Source of the DNA: Hondaea fermentalgiana
Lineage: Eukaryota; Sar; Bigyra; Thraustochytrida; Thraustochytriidae
Direction: 5' to 3'
DNA: 64,000 nt
Assembly (NCBI GenBank): GCA_014084085.1
Contig: NPFB01000174.1
Span: 8,607 to 72,606 of the forward strand
The notes under the pieces were generated by a model. The model saw only the letters and a program-made list of their open reading frames with translations. It was not told the DNA's origin and made no database searches. Position numbers and translations under genes: made by a program. Positions 38,177-48,256 of the stretch are shown in pieces (position 1 is the first letter of the stretch; every line of letters begins with the position of its first letter).

Positions 38177-39814
38177 ATGGCTCGGGTGGAGCAACTGGCA
38201 AGTATCGGTCTGGTGGGTAGCGACGGGGCCTTGCGGCCGCGATGGCTATACTTTGTCGGGATGCTCATGCTTTCGGGCCAGGGACGCTTCTTGTCGTTGA
38301 TGCTGGAAAGTTTTAATCTCTCCGATGCGGAAATTGGTATTATCTCATCCTTGCCGCGGTCGTTGAATGCTGTCGCGCCGCTAATCTGGGGTCTGCTCGC
38401 GGATAGAGCCTTGGGCAGGGAAGCTGCAATGTGCGCTTCGGCCGGATCGGCAGCCTTGGCCTTTGGACTGCTTTATTATCCGCATCTCCAGTCCTTTGAG
38501 AATGTACTCGTGATCCGAACAACACATGGGGTGCTCTTGTCTGGGTTCGCTTCCCTCGCGGACAGCTATTGCCTGGCGCATGTTCTCCCAGCGCTTCCCC
38601 CGGGCGCTCAGGATGATTCCATGGACCGTAAAAAGCTTTACGGCCGAGAGCGACTTTGGGGTGCAATATCTTGGGCCCTCGGCAGTCTCTTGCTAGGCTA
38701 CCTTTTTGATGTCTTTGACACGTACTTGCTCATGATCCCCTTTTACATAATCACGAGCATTGTTACCATTGTCGCTATCATGGCGAGTGTACTTTCGCAA
38801 TATCTCGTATCGAATGCCGGAACGTACGCCAAGGTCGACGTGGAAGACCCAGGCTCGCCGGACGTCGGGATCGAGCTGGCCGGGTTGTCGCATGATGAAA
38901 TCAAAAGCGAGAACCACCTCGCTTCTCGTGTCGAAGACGAAAGAACCTCGACTCGAGAAGAGACGGGGTCCTTGGCATCCGGATATGCGTCCCATCATCC
39001 AGTTCTTCCCCAGATTCTCGCCACGGACGAGGCCGAGGAGATCCCAGCAGTCGTCTTTTCGGCTTCAGAAACGCCCGATGACGCGGGCACCATCGCAGAC
39101 GCTGCGCCGATCGATGATAATGGCATCGAAAAGGAAAGGGCTGTAACGCTCGAGGGTGTCGCACAGACTACACTTGAGGACCTTTCGACGCGAGAAAAGG
39201 TGCGTGCTTTCGGTCACGTTGCTTGTTGCAACGTTCCAAATCTCACGTTCTTTCTCACCCTCGCGGTAGCGAGCGCGGGCGTGAGTCTTGTCGAGAATCT
39301 CTCGTTTATTTTTTTCAAGGATGACATTGGAACCTCAAACTTTGTCATGGGGATTTCAGTCTGCGTGACGGTTTCCTTTGAGATTCCGCTCTTTGCACTT
39401 GGGAACTCGCTTATTTCGCGCTTCGCGCCGCAGACGTTGCTGTTCTGGGGCCTCCTTGCGTATTCGCTGCGTGTCTTTGCGTATACGCTCGTCCCGAAAG
39501 ACCACGGATATCTCATTCTCCTCTGTGAACCTCTTCACGGCGTGACATATGCGCTCATCCAGCTCGCGTCTGTACTTATCGTCAGTGACATGGCACCTGC
39601 TGGACTTGAGAGCTTTGCTCAAAGTTCCATCATGGCCTGTCGCAGTATCGGGACGAGTCTTGGTCTGGTCGTTGGCTCGGCCGTCATGGAGTCGTACGGC
39701 GCTGCTGTCATGTACCGCGGCGCATCTGTTGTCGTTCTGCTCATGGCTTTTATTTACTACGTTCTTGCTGTCTCTACCGTCCGCGAGCGGTCTCACGAGG
39801 GGCTCCAGAACTAG
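38177..39814 (+). CDS. MFS transporter, MFSD6/MFS_1-like, copy 1
   Basis: The 545-residue product has about 12 membrane segments. A long acidic inner loop (about 211-345) splits the two six-helix halves. Family signatures are W-G-x-L-A-D-R in loop 2-3, Y-G-R-E-R-L-W-G-A-I-S-W before helix 5, and E-P-L-H-G-V-T in the second half, as in the MFSD6/nucleoside-symporter-like group. Substrate is unknown. It is a tandem paralogue of the next gene, with matching helices but an unrelated central loop. ATG 38177 gives a short cytosolic N-terminus before helix 1; upstream frame is Arg-rich leader. Confidence 0.85.
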   Translation: MARVEQLASIGLVGSDGALRPRWLYFVGMLMLSGQGRFLSLMLESFNLSDAEIGIISSLPRSLNAVAPLIWGLLADRALGREAAMCASAGSAALAFGLLYYPHLQSFENVLVIRTTHGVLLSGFASLADSYCLAHVLPALPPGAQDDSMDRKKLYGRERLWGAISWALGSLLLGYLFDVFDTYLLMIPFYIITSIVTIVAIMASVLSQYLVSNAGTYAKVDVEDPGSPDVGIELAGLSHDEIKSENHLASRVEDERTSTREETGSLASGYASHHPVLPQILATDEAEEIPAVVFSASETPDDAGTIADAAPIDDNGIEKERAVTLEGVAQTTLEDLSTREKVRAFGHVACCNVPNLTFFLTLAVASAGVSLVENLSFIFFKDDIGTSNFVMGISVCVTVSFEIPLFALGNSLISRFAPQTLLFWGLLAYSLRVFAYTLVPKDHGYLILLCEPLHGVTYALIQLASVLIVSDMAPAGLESFAQSSIMACRSIGTSLGLVVGSAVMESYGAAVMYRGASVVVLLMAFIYYVLAVSTVRERSHEGLQN

Positions 39815-40367
39815 CTGCATTTTTTATTTGCTCCGCGTCCGATCGACCGTGTCACGTTGCGAGTCAATCACTTTATGATCATCATCAGTCATGGCATCAT
39901 CGATCGTCATCAACTTTAGCTTGCGAAGATGCCCGAGCCGGCGCTGCCAGGAATTCAGCTGGTGAGCGCAAGTGGGATCGTCACCTTGGCTAGCCCATTC
40001 CGGCCACGAGCTCAAGCTCTGCAGAGACCTCGCGCTGCGCGCAGCTGTGACTGCGAGCGCCGGGTTTTCGCGCGTACAAAGTCACGAGCACCGGCCGGTT
40101 CGCGAGAGCCCTCCCTCTCTTTCCCTTCTTCTCGTAGAGTACAAGCAAGGCACAGACAGAGTCGGGCGGCTCTGCACCCAGACCAAACGCAAGTCCAGGT
40201 TCTCGCCGCGCCGCGGGGCAGACCAAGACGCCGGGCTCGTCCGGCCGGCAAAGACGCATGCACGCCAGGAAGCGGCCCCCGTCGCGAGCGACAACGTGAG
40301 CGAGTCCACGTCGCAGAGCTCCACCTAGCGTGGGAGTCCCGCGCAGGTCGCGTGGGAGAGGAGAAAG
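39815..40367. other. Spacer between tandem MFS genes
   Basis: It carries two CGCAAGT heptamers (39967-39973 and about 40187-40193) and GC-rich leader. No gene is seen. Confidence 0.5.
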
Positions 40368-41822
40368 ATGCGCTCCATCAAGGACGTCCTCTTGGCTCGT
40401 GACGAGGCGTTACGACCGCGCTGGGTGTATCTGATGGGCTACTGGCTGCTCGCAGCGCAGGGGAGGTTTTTTGTGCTCCTACTGTCAGAGCTTGGGCTCG
40501 AGGAGCCCGAAATTGGCGTGGTGTTGTCGGTATCACGCTTGCTCAACGTCCTTGCGCCCATGGCTTGGGGCATTCTCGCAGATCGTGTGCTTGGGCTCGA
40601 GGTAACAATGATGCTCTCGGTAGGCACTGCACTTTGCGCGTTTTCCATGTATGCAGTTCCTCGCTTTGAGCATTTCCTTGCCGTCATGATGGTTCGCTCG
40701 GCTCATTCGGTCTTTCTTTCCGGGCTCGAGTCGAATCTGAACGCCTATTGCTTGGCTCACGTTGACGCACCTTTAGGCACGGCCAAAGAAGATCTACCTA
40801 TGGCGCGCAAAAAATTGTATGGGCGAGAGCGCGCCTTTGGCGCCGTCGCTCGCGCCCTGAGCAATCTTCTATTAGGTGTTCTCTTCGATGTCACAGGCTC
40901 ATACAAAGTGATGGTCCTTTATTACGCATGTATCAGCGTAATTTTTATTGGTATTCTTGGCCTCAGTGTAGCACGCCGGGTTTGGTCAGACGCCCGCGGA
41001 TACGAGCCAATCCAAGACGACAATATTGAAATAGAGATGACCGAGGCGGTCACGCTTGACGGCGAGGCCAACAAAGATCAGGACTTTGTAGCCGGCGCAA
41101 AGGCGTTCCAGCAACCGGATGCCCATTCGCAAGATGTCGAGGAAAAGGCCGGACTTGAAAGCGCCGCAAGTTCGAGCTCCACGCCTGGCGGCTCCAGCGA
41201 TTCTCTGATGCAAAAGTTAAGAGCTTTCGCATCGGTTGTTTGTTGCGATTTGTCGCACGCAGTATTCTTCTTAACCTGGCTCGTATCAAGAGCGTGCATT
41301 GGTTTGGTGCAAAATTTGTCATTTCTCTTTTTTCGCGATACGATTGGCTCGTCGAATCTGATTTTGGCGCTCTCCATTTGCACGACGGTGCTCTTTGAAA
41401 TTCCAATCTTTGCCTTTGCCAAGTCGCTTCTCGAGCATTTCTCTCCAGCTGCGCTGTTCTTTATCGCTCTCGTGTCGTACACTGTACGAGTTGTGGCGTA
41501 CACGCTCATTCCGGAGGGCGATGGGGCATTCATTCTTCTCTGCGAGCCGCTTCATGGCGTCACTGTGGCCCTTGGACAGCTCTCTGCAGTGCTCATTGTG
41601 AGTGACATTGCGCCTGAAGGCCTCGAGAGCTTTGCGCAGGGATCCCTCTTGGCCTTTAAGTACCTCGGTGCCAGTCTTGGACTGCTGATTGGCTCAGATG
41701 CCATGAAAGCCTACGGCACCGTACTTACGTATCGTGGCGCCGCCTTGATCGTGGCTTTCTTCGCTTTCCTCTTTATCATCGGTTTTCGACCGCATCGCCG
41801 ATCCGCGTCTCCTTCACCGTAA
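40368..41822 (+). CDS. MFS transporter, MFSD6/MFS_1-like, copy 2
   Basis: The 484-residue tandem paralogue of the preceding gene shares L-R-P-R-W at the N-terminus, W-G-I-L-A-D-R, Y-G-R-E-R-A-F-G-A-V, and C-E-P-L-H-G-V-T. About 12 membrane segments are visible. The inner loop (about 205-280) is shorter than in copy 1, so the length difference is mainly there. The start at 40368 aligns with copy 1 residues 4-20. It is probably a plasma- or organelle-membrane solute carrier of unknown substrate. Confidence 0.85.
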   Translation: MRSIKDVLLARDEALRPRWVYLMGYWLLAAQGRFFVLLLSELGLEEPEIGVVLSVSRLLNVLAPMAWGILADRVLGLEVTMMLSVGTALCAFSMYAVPRFEHFLAVMMVRSAHSVFLSGLESNLNAYCLAHVDAPLGTAKEDLPMARKKLYGRERAFGAVARALSNLLLGVLFDVTGSYKVMVLYYACISVIFIGILGLSVARRVWSDARGYEPIQDDNIEIEMTEAVTLDGEANKDQDFVAGAKAFQQPDAHSQDVEEKAGLESAASSSSTPGGSSDSLMQKLRAFASVVCCDLSHAVFFLTWLVSRACIGLVQNLSFLFFRDTIGSSNLILALSICTTVLFEIPIFAFAKSLLEHFSPAALFFIALVSYTVRVVAYTLIPEGDGAFILLCEPLHGVTVALGQLSAVLIVSDIAPEGLESFAQGSLLAFKYLGASLGLLIGSDAMKAYGTVLTYRGAALIVAFFAFLFIIGFRPHRRSASPSP

Positions 41823-41970
41823 ACATGTAGATTTCTGAAGGTGAAGAATGTTGGCGCAATTTTTGTTTGCATTTACTGGGCGACCTTTTCCTCCAAGCGC
41901 ACATCGCTGCAGTGCATTTAGCCGCAAGCCTTGCGAGAGGTGATATATTTTTTTTTCCGATTTTTGTTTG

Positions 41971-42020
41971 CAAAACTCGGCAAAACACGACAAAACGCAA
42001 CAAAACGCGACAAAACGCTA
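41971..42020. repeat. Five 10-base CAAAACGCGA-type units
   Basis: Imperfect tandem decamers just upstream of the methyltransferase-like gene; the period of about one helical turn would place each copy on the same DNA face. Confidence 0.85.
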
Positions 42021-42065
42021 AAAGAAGAAAACCACGCCGTGCGCGTTGAGCTGTGCGCAAAGACA

Positions 42066-43097
42066 ATGTCCCGCGCGCTGGCCTCGTTGGGCGCTGCCGC
42101 CATCCGGACGGGTGCGCCGAGGCTGTTGCTGCGCACGTCGCCGCTGCTGACAGTGCAGAGAGGACTGCACGCCCGGCCGAAGCATGACGGCTGGCCACGA
42201 GCAGCGCTGGCGGCCTCGACGCTTGCGGTGCTCCTGGGCGCGGCCGCCACAAGCACGCTGGCCAAGACCGAAGAGCAGCCGCAGGAGCAGCAACAGCAAA
42301 AGCAGCAGAACAGCGGATCCGACGAGGAGGAAGGGGAGGACGCAACGCAAAAGAGCCCCTTCATGTACCCAGAGCTGGAAAAGGGCATCAAGGTGCGCGA
42401 GGCCCGAGAGCGTGAGCTGTTGGACTTGCGCGCAAGAGCAAGAAACCGCATTTTCCTCTTGCAAGAACGCGTTGGCCGAGGAGAGCTGTCCGAGCGCGAG
42501 TATCGCATGGAGATCCACAAGCTCAAGGAGGCGGTGAACCGCGATGCACAGCGTCTCATCTTTGGCGTCTCGCCCGAGCAAGCGCACGCCCGTGACGAAT
42601 ACCTGCAGGCGTACGGATGCGTGAAATGGTCAGAACAAGCCATGCAAAAGATTGCCGCTCTCGGGCCCATTGTTGAATTGGGCGCGGGCTATGGTCAGTG
42701 GCGTCAAGAACTCGCACAGCAGCACAAGGTAGACATCATCGCCTACGATGACTACTCGCAGCTTTACCTTCCTTCTGAGAAAGCTCGCGAGGAGACGGGC
42801 GTCCTGGAAGGCAACGAAACGGTTCTGCGCAAACACAGAGACCGCACCCTCCTTTTAGTCTGCCCGCCACCAAACGAGATGGCCTCCAAGTGCATGTCAG
42901 CCTATCGCGGCGATCGGCTCGTTTACGTAGGCGAGGGGCGCGGGGGCGCGCACGCCGACTCGGACTTTTTCAACACGCTCGAATCAAAGTGGGAAGTTGA
43001 AGAGATTATCGACGTCTTGCCGTTCTCTGAATGCTATGAAAAGTGTTTTATTCTCAAGCGCAAGCCACGAGGCTGGTTTGGTTTCCTGTGGGGATGA
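42066..43097 (+). CDS. Methyltransferase-like protein, probably mitochondrial and membrane-anchored
   Basis: The 343-residue product starts with an Arg/Ser/Leu/Ala-rich, acid-free presequence (about 1-40), followed by one hydrophobic segment (about 45-65) and a Gln/Glu-rich linker. Residues about 95-160 are helical and charged. From about 197 a Rossmann-like region begins with V-E-L-G-A-G-Y-G-Q-W, matching motif I of SAM-dependent methyltransferases. Later L-L-L-V-C-P-P-P-N-E resembles motif IV. Target is unknown, and it could be a non-catalytic relative. ATG 42066 is chosen because the presequence starts there. Confidence 0.65.
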   Translation: MSRALASLGAAAIRTGAPRLLLRTSPLLTVQRGLHARPKHDGWPRAALAASTLAVLLGAAATSTLAKTEEQPQEQQQQKQQNSGSDEEEGEDATQKSPFMYPELEKGIKVREARERELLDLRARARNRIFLLQERVGRGELSEREYRMEIHKLKEAVNRDAQRLIFGVSPEQAHARDEYLQAYGCVKWSEQAMQKIAALGPIVELGAGYGQWRQELAQQHKVDIIAYDDYSQLYLPSEKAREETGVLEGNETVLRKHRDRTLLLVCPPPNEMASKCMSAYRGDRLVYVGEGRGGAHADSDFFNTLESKWEVEEIIDVLPFSECYEKCFILKRKPRGWFGFLWG

Positions 43098-43325
43098 CCA
43101 AGCAAGAGTTTTTTTATATAAAAACACAAGCTCTGCAATCGCGGCAGACAACCCGCATAGAGCAACTTTTCATCTCTGGTGTTCGGAAAATCCGCGAGAC
43201 TCTTTTGGCTTTGTCTCAATGGGAAATGATCGAGCAAGAGTTCGGAGGAGGTATCGCGCCCAAGCGCTGCAAGCGCGACAGACAACTCGCGCAGAGTATA
43301 GTTTTTGCTCTGGTATTCGAAATAA
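43093..43325. repeat. Diverged direct repeat, two copies about 129 bases apart
   Basis: Shared blocks in order: ATGA(C/T)C(A/G)AGCAAGAGTT, AAGC(T/G)CTGCAA, GCG(G/A)CAGACAAC(C/T)CGC, AGAG and TCTGGT(G/A)TTCG(G/A)AA. Copy 1 overlaps the methyltransferase-like stop codon. Confidence 0.7.
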
Positions 43326-43670
43326 TGATTCTTGACAATGATAATATCCTTTTCGCTTTTCTTCGGTGACGGCCGCCAATCACCAATGACAATGAAAAGA
43401 AAAGAATAGACACAGTATTCTTGGTTGTCTGAAGGAACGCACACGAGCCTGTACGTATAAATGGAGGTAGATGCACGTGATAATTTCAGTCGCTGGTCGT
43501 CTGCTTTCTGTTTCCAATCGTCTGATCTCTCACGCTGTTCTTCTGATTTCTGACCCAGGCTCGTCCCACTTTTGACCTCGTCACTCCACAACTTTCTTGC
43601 AAAAGCCGCGAGATGTGACAAGTTTTGGGGAAACCGACACACGCAGCACGATTCGAGGCACACAAATGCA
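43098..43670. other. Convergent spacer with diverged direct repeat
   Basis: No gene is supported. Blocks at about 43093-43193 recur at about 43222-43325, listed as a repeat. The rest shows nothing recognisable. Confidence 0.5.
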
Positions 43671-45116
43671 TCACTCCGCGCCCGTTGCGTTCGCAGGCAC
43701 TGCAGGGGCTCCTGCATCAACGGGCAGGGTGGACGCGGTGGCCGTGGCCTTTCCAACACCGACGGAGACGTTGTCGCTGTTGGGAAGTTCAGCATCCTGA
43801 GCTGGCACTTTGGACTGCCACGTATACACTCTGTACGAGACGGACTTGGAGCGGAAGCGGCTATGCTTGTTGCTTACTTCGATCGTGAGAAGACCATTGG
43901 TCGACGCAACGTAACTCATGTGCAAACGAACATCGCTCGACTGATGCTTCTTTTCCGGTTCATCAATGACCTCAATCTCTTGACTATCAGAAGGCTTAAA
44001 GAAGACGCGGAGACCAATGTCGTGCGCGTCGACGGTCAACTGCCACTCGATCGTCTCTCCGGCGGAAACCTCGCTCGTGATTGTCTCCACAGCCTTGGCA
44101 GCGACGGTGAGCTGCTTGAGCGGGGCGCAGCGCTGCGCAATGTCGAAGCCGTTCTTTTGGGCGTTCGCGAGACAAATGTCATCGATTCGGTCAAAGATCA
44201 CCGTGTCTGGCGTATTGACGGTGGTCACGTGCGCGCCCGGCAGCGTGCCCCCAAGAAAGTCGGGACGTTTGTCCTTGGACAGCACAGCCTCGAGGGGCGG
44301 GAGATATTGCGAAGGTCCACCGAGAATGAAAATCTTGCGCACCGTATCGCCGTCAAGGAAACTGGAGATCAGTTTCCAAGGAGCGCGGAAGAGCGCCGAG
44401 CTGTTGATGATCATGAACATGCTCATCATCTCGGGGTAGAGCAGCTGATCAATGTAGGCCGTCTTCTTAAAGTAACCAATGGTCTTGTAGACGCCAGCGA
44501 TGCCGTGCAGGCTGAGGCCCTTGAGATCGTCAATGACGAGGTACTTGTTAATGAGGCGTCCCGCCTTGGCGGTGGCCTCTGCGCACAAGACTCTCGTTAG
44601 GTACTCTTGCATGACAATGTGCCAGTGCATGAAGGCGTCCTCGAGGGCCTGCGAAGACCACTCTCCCGTGTACTCGTGGGGCTTTTTCAGGATCTCGTGG
44701 ATGCCTTCGTTGCTTAGGCCTCCACGCAGCATGTACACGGGGCGGCCAAAGTTATCAAAGGAGGAAAGGATGCCATCGTAGACGCCCAGACGCACGTGTC
44801 TGAGAAGCTCCTTGCTCATGGGTTTGTTCAAGAGGTTGTCCACATCGTGGCGTTTCCGAAAGGTGAGAGCCTCGTCCATCATGGTCGCTGCCTTGGTGAC
44901 GTCGCCATTTCGCGCACGCAGGAAGCGAACGAGCGTCGTCTCGAGGTACTCTTCCCCAGGCGGAATCGTCAGCGACGCCACCACGTTGTCGCGCGTCCAC
45001 GCGGTGGTCGACGTCAGCGTCTCCAGCACCTTTTCCGCCTTGGCCTTTTCCTCTGGCCCCGACGCCTCGGTCGCCACGTCGCCGTGCTTGGCGCGCTCCA
45101 CGGCTGCGCTACTCAT
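43671..45116 (-). CDS. Sec14-GOLD lipid-transfer protein, copy 1
   Basis: The 481-residue product has a CRAL-TRIO N-terminal helical region (about 35-85, with L-V-R-F-L-R-A-R). A Sec14 lipid-binding domain follows (about 100-290, with Y-L-V-I-D-D-L-K-G-L-S-L-H and the L-Y-P-E-M gate region). A C-terminal GOLD domain lies at about 330-440, and a Ser/Ala-rich tail ends it. The order matches SEC14L and patellin proteins, which move or present phosphoinositides and other lipids at membranes. The first ATG is 45116; the codon farther upstream is GTG. It is a tandem paralogue of the next minus-strand gene. Confidence 0.9.
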   Translation of the reverse strand: MSSAAVERAKHGDVATEASGPEEKAKAEKVLETLTSTTAWTRDNVVASLTIPPGEEYLETTLVRFLRARNGDVTKAATMMDEALTFRKRHDVDNLLNKPMSKELLRHVRLGVYDGILSSFDNFGRPVYMLRGGLSNEGIHEILKKPHEYTGEWSSQALEDAFMHWHIVMQEYLTRVLCAEATAKAGRLINKYLVIDDLKGLSLHGIAGVYKTIGYFKKTAYIDQLLYPEMMSMFMIINSSALFRAPWKLISSFLDGDTVRKIFILGGPSQYLPPLEAVLSKDKRPDFLGGTLPGAHVTTVNTPDTVIFDRIDDICLANAQKNGFDIAQRCAPLKQLTVAAKAVETITSEVSAGETIEWQLTVDAHDIGLRVFFKPSDSQEIEVIDEPEKKHQSSDVRLHMSYVASTNGLLTIEVSNKHSRFRSKSVSYRVYTWQSKVPAQDAELPNSDNVSVGVGKATATASTLPVDAGAPAVPANATGAE

Positions 45117-45716
45117 TCTCCGCGACGCCAACGACGCCAACGACGCCACGCCCGCTGTCAGTCAGTCGGTCCAGCTGCACGCCGACAGCCACCTTCCTCC
45201 GGCGGCCGGGAGGCTGCGCTGGCTGCCGAAGCCTCTGCGCGTCGTGCCGTCTCGTGTCGTGTCGTGTCGTGTTGTGTCGTCTTGCGTCTCGCGTGCGTGT
45301 GCGTGCGTGCGTTCAGGTTTGCCGTCTCACGTCGCCGCTGCGAGGGAGGAAAAGGCGCAGGGCAGGGGAGGGAGGGGGGGGGTCCTCGCACGTGCAAGTT
45401 AAAGTTATAAGTATGGGTATAGCAGCAGTACAAGCTGCAGCTGGCTGGTAAAAAGAAGATGTTCCTGCGTCATTGCCGTGACCACCTCGCTCCGTGCAGT
45501 ACACGTGCTTGCGCGATCTCTTCTCACTTCTCTCAATAAAGGGGAACGTGCAAACTTTTTTGTGGGTGTGCACTCTGGGTTTGTTCCCAAACGTTTCGTT
45601 TCGAGCTGGACAAGGTGGAACAGATCATTGTGCAAGTTTAATCGTTTCGAGCTGGAGGAAAAAGAGCGAGAGAAAGAGAGAGACTAGTAAAGTTTAAGTA
45701 GGTCGAGGATGGTTAT
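45117..45716. other. Spacer between tandem Sec14-GOLD genes
   Basis: It has GTGTC-type repeats at about 45253-45280, a G-rich run (45370-45381) and an AGCTGCAGCT element at 45433-45443. No gene is seen. Confidence 0.5.
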
Positions 45717-47204
45717 TTAGGCGGTTGCGCTCGAATTGGCTTGAAGGCTGTCTTGCTCGAGTTGCGATGCAACGAGCCCCTCGGGCCCGCATTTGGCTGG
45801 AATGCTCTCGGTGGCTGACGCCGTTGCAGGCAGCTCACTCGCCGTGGGATCCTCCGTTTCGGTCGTAGCGGCAGCGGTGGACTTGGCAGGGCGCCATGTG
45901 TACAATCTGTAAAGCACCGTCTTGGACCGCATGCGGCTGTGCTTGTTGCTAAGTTCAAGCGTCAGCACGCCATCGCATTCGGCGTGGAAACTGGCATGTG
46001 TGCGGACGTCGTTAGCGTGCGGGTTACGCTCGGGGTCGTGAACTGTGATGGTATCGTTGCTCTCCTTGGTACTTTCGTTGGGGCTGAAAACGGCGCGGTA
46101 CTCTACGTCATGGGCTTCGAGCATGATTTGCCACTCTGCGACATGACCAGCCTCAAGCTCGATGGAGGCCTTGTCCTCGCTGCGCGCAGGAATGTTGATG
46201 ACAGAAAAGGGCTGGCTTCGCTTCTGTACGTCAAAGCCTGCGCGCTTGCCATTGGCAGAGACAAAGTCGTCAATCTTGTCGAAAACTTCCGTGTCCGGGT
46301 TTTCGTACGTGGACACGTGGTTGCCCTTGAGCGAGCCGCCAAAGAACTCGGGAAGATCCTTCTTGTCGACAATGACCTCGAGAGGGGCCTCAAATTGGGA
46401 GGGTCCGCCGAGAACGAAAATCTTGCGCGCCGTGTCGCCCTCGAGGAAGCTAGAAATGAACTTCCACGGTCCCCGAAAGAGGGCCGGGCTGTTGCAAAAG
46501 ATGAGCATGCTGAGCAACTCGGGGTAGAGCAGCTGGTCGATGGCAGTCGTCTTTTTAAAGCAGCCAATCACCTTGTAAAAGGCCTTGACGCCGTGCAGAC
46601 TGAAGCCCTTGAGGTCGTCGAGCACAACGTACTTGTTGATGAGGCGGCCGGCCTTGGCCGTGGCCTCGGCAAAGAGTACCGTGGTGAGATATTCGATCAT
46701 GATGAGGTGCCAGTGAACAAAGGCGTCTTCGAGGGTATGAAAGTCCCACTCGCCCTCGAAGCCCTCAGGCTTATCGCCGAGCAAGGTGTGCAGCGCATCG
46801 TTGCTAGCGCCTCCTCGCAGCATGTACACGGGCCGGCCGAACTTGTCTGTCTCGGGGAGGATGCCGTCGTAAACGCCCTTGTGAATGTGCCTGAGGATTT
46901 CCTTGGCAATGGGTTTCTCGAGGATGTGGTCCACGTCGTGCACCTTTCGGAATTCGAGCGCCTTATCCATCATCTCGGCCGCCTTGGCGGCGTCACCCTT
47001 GCGTGCGCGCAGGAAGCGCACCAGGGTGCTCTCGAGGTAGTCCTCTCCCCTCGGGATCGTCAATGATCTCACGACGTCCTCCCGCGTCCACGAGGTCGTC
47101 GCGGTGAGTTTGTCGAGCGCCTCCTGCGCGCTCTTGGCCTCCTCGGGGCTCGCCGCCTCCGTCGCCACGTCTCCCATCTTCGCGCGCTCCACTGCCGTCG
47201 CCAT
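45717..47204 (-). CDS. Sec14-GOLD lipid-transfer protein, copy 2
   Basis: The 495-residue paralogue of the neighbouring gene shares V-E-R-A-K, D-V-A-T-E-A, L-V-R-F-L-R-A-R, F-G-R-P-V-Y-M-L-R-G-G and A-E-A-T-A-K-A-G-R-L-I-N-K-Y. CRAL-TRIO spans about 100-295 and GOLD about 335-450, and the acidic tail is longer. The large open frame upstream crosses the N run and is low-complexity GC-rich DNA, so ATG 47204 is taken as the start; it aligns with the start of copy 1. Confidence 0.9.
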   Translation of the reverse strand: MATAVERAKMGDVATEAASPEEAKSAQEALDKLTATTSWTREDVVRSLTIPRGEDYLESTLVRFLRARKGDAAKAAEMMDKALEFRKVHDVDHILEKPIAKEILRHIHKGVYDGILPETDKFGRPVYMLRGGASNDALHTLLGDKPEGFEGEWDFHTLEDAFVHWHLIMIEYLTTVLFAEATAKAGRLINKYVVLDDLKGFSLHGVKAFYKVIGCFKKTTAIDQLLYPELLSMLIFCNSPALFRGPWKFISSFLEGDTARKIFVLGGPSQFEAPLEVIVDKKDLPEFFGGSLKGNHVSTYENPDTEVFDKIDDFVSANGKRAGFDVQKRSQPFSVINIPARSEDKASIELEAGHVAEWQIMLEAHDVEYRAVFSPNESTKESNDTITVHDPERNPHANDVRTHASFHAECDGVLTLELSNKHSRMRSKTVLYRLYTWRPAKSTAAATTETEDPTASELPATASATESIPAKCGPEGLVASQLEQDSLQANSSATA

Positions 47205-47857
47205 CGTCACGCTCGAAACCAAGCTAGCTTTTTCCGCGCTTGCCTGCTCGCTTGCTCGCTCGCTCGCTGTGCGCGCCTGTGCACGTTCCCTCGCGTCTGT
47301 TGCTCTTGCTCGGCCCTCGATCGCGCTCTGCTCGCTCTGCTCGCTCTGCTCTGCTCCGCCGCTCCGCTCTGCGCTGCTTGCTCTGCTCCTGCTCCGCGGC
47401 GTGCTGCTCCTGCCGCGGCTGCAAAGCCTCGGGTCTGCTGCTGCTTGCGTGCTCGCGGCCGCGCCCTCGTCGCGGTCCTGCCGAGCCCTGCCGCCTTTCA
47501 TAGGCCGGTTCCAGCCCCCGCCGCCCCGAATCGCGGGCCCCCGCGGCACCCAATCGCCGCCCAGAGCGTCGGGCTCAGCGCGGCCCCGCCCGCTGCTTCC
47601 GCCTTCTCCCGCCGCCGGGTCGAGCCCGGCCGCGCCGCGCAGGCGGCCAAGCACGCGGCCCTGTGCGCCCTCGGGAAGGCCGCGCGGCCAGAAGACACCC
47701 GCGAGAACGAAGACGCCGAGCGGGCGCGGTCCGGCGCGGGGCCAGGGCCGGGTGAGCGACGGAGGCGGCGGGCATCGCGAGGCTTGCGATGGGCGCGACG
47801 CCGTGCCGCGCCAAGCCGCGCCGAGCCGCGCCAAGCCGAGCCGTGCTGAGCCGCCGT

Positions 47858-47957
47858 NNNNNNNNNNNNNNNNNNNNNNNNNNNNNNNNNNNNNNNNNNN
47901 NNNNNNNNNNNNNNNNNNNNNNNNNNNNNNNNNNNNNNNNNNNNNNNNNNNNNNNNN
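47858..47957. other. 100-N scaffold gap, probably an unmerged overlap
   Basis: Exactly 100 N. The 53 bases before it (47805-47857) are identical to the 53 after it (47958-48010). Confidence 0.97.
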
Positions 47958-48209
47958 GCCGCGCCAAGCCGCGCCGAGCCGCGCCAAGCCGAGCCGTGCT
48001 GAGCCGCCGTGCTGAGCCGCTGCGCTGAGCAGGGTCAGCAACGCAGGCGACGAAAGGCGAAGCGAGGCGCGCTCGGGAAGGCGAGAGCTGCAGCTGCCGC
48101 CGCGGGCTGAAAGCGCGAGGAGGCTGGGCGTCCTGGGCGATGGAGATGCAAATGCGTGCACACGTTGCAGCGCAGCGCAGCGGGCGACGCGCAACGACGC
48201 GTGTCGAAC

Positions 48210-48210
<1 letters not shown>

Positions 48211-48256
<46 letters not shown>
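48211..48256. repeat. (ACAG)n microsatellite
   Basis: An uninterrupted tetranucleotide tract of about 11 units upstream of the Sec14-GOLD copy 2 gene. Confidence 0.93.
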
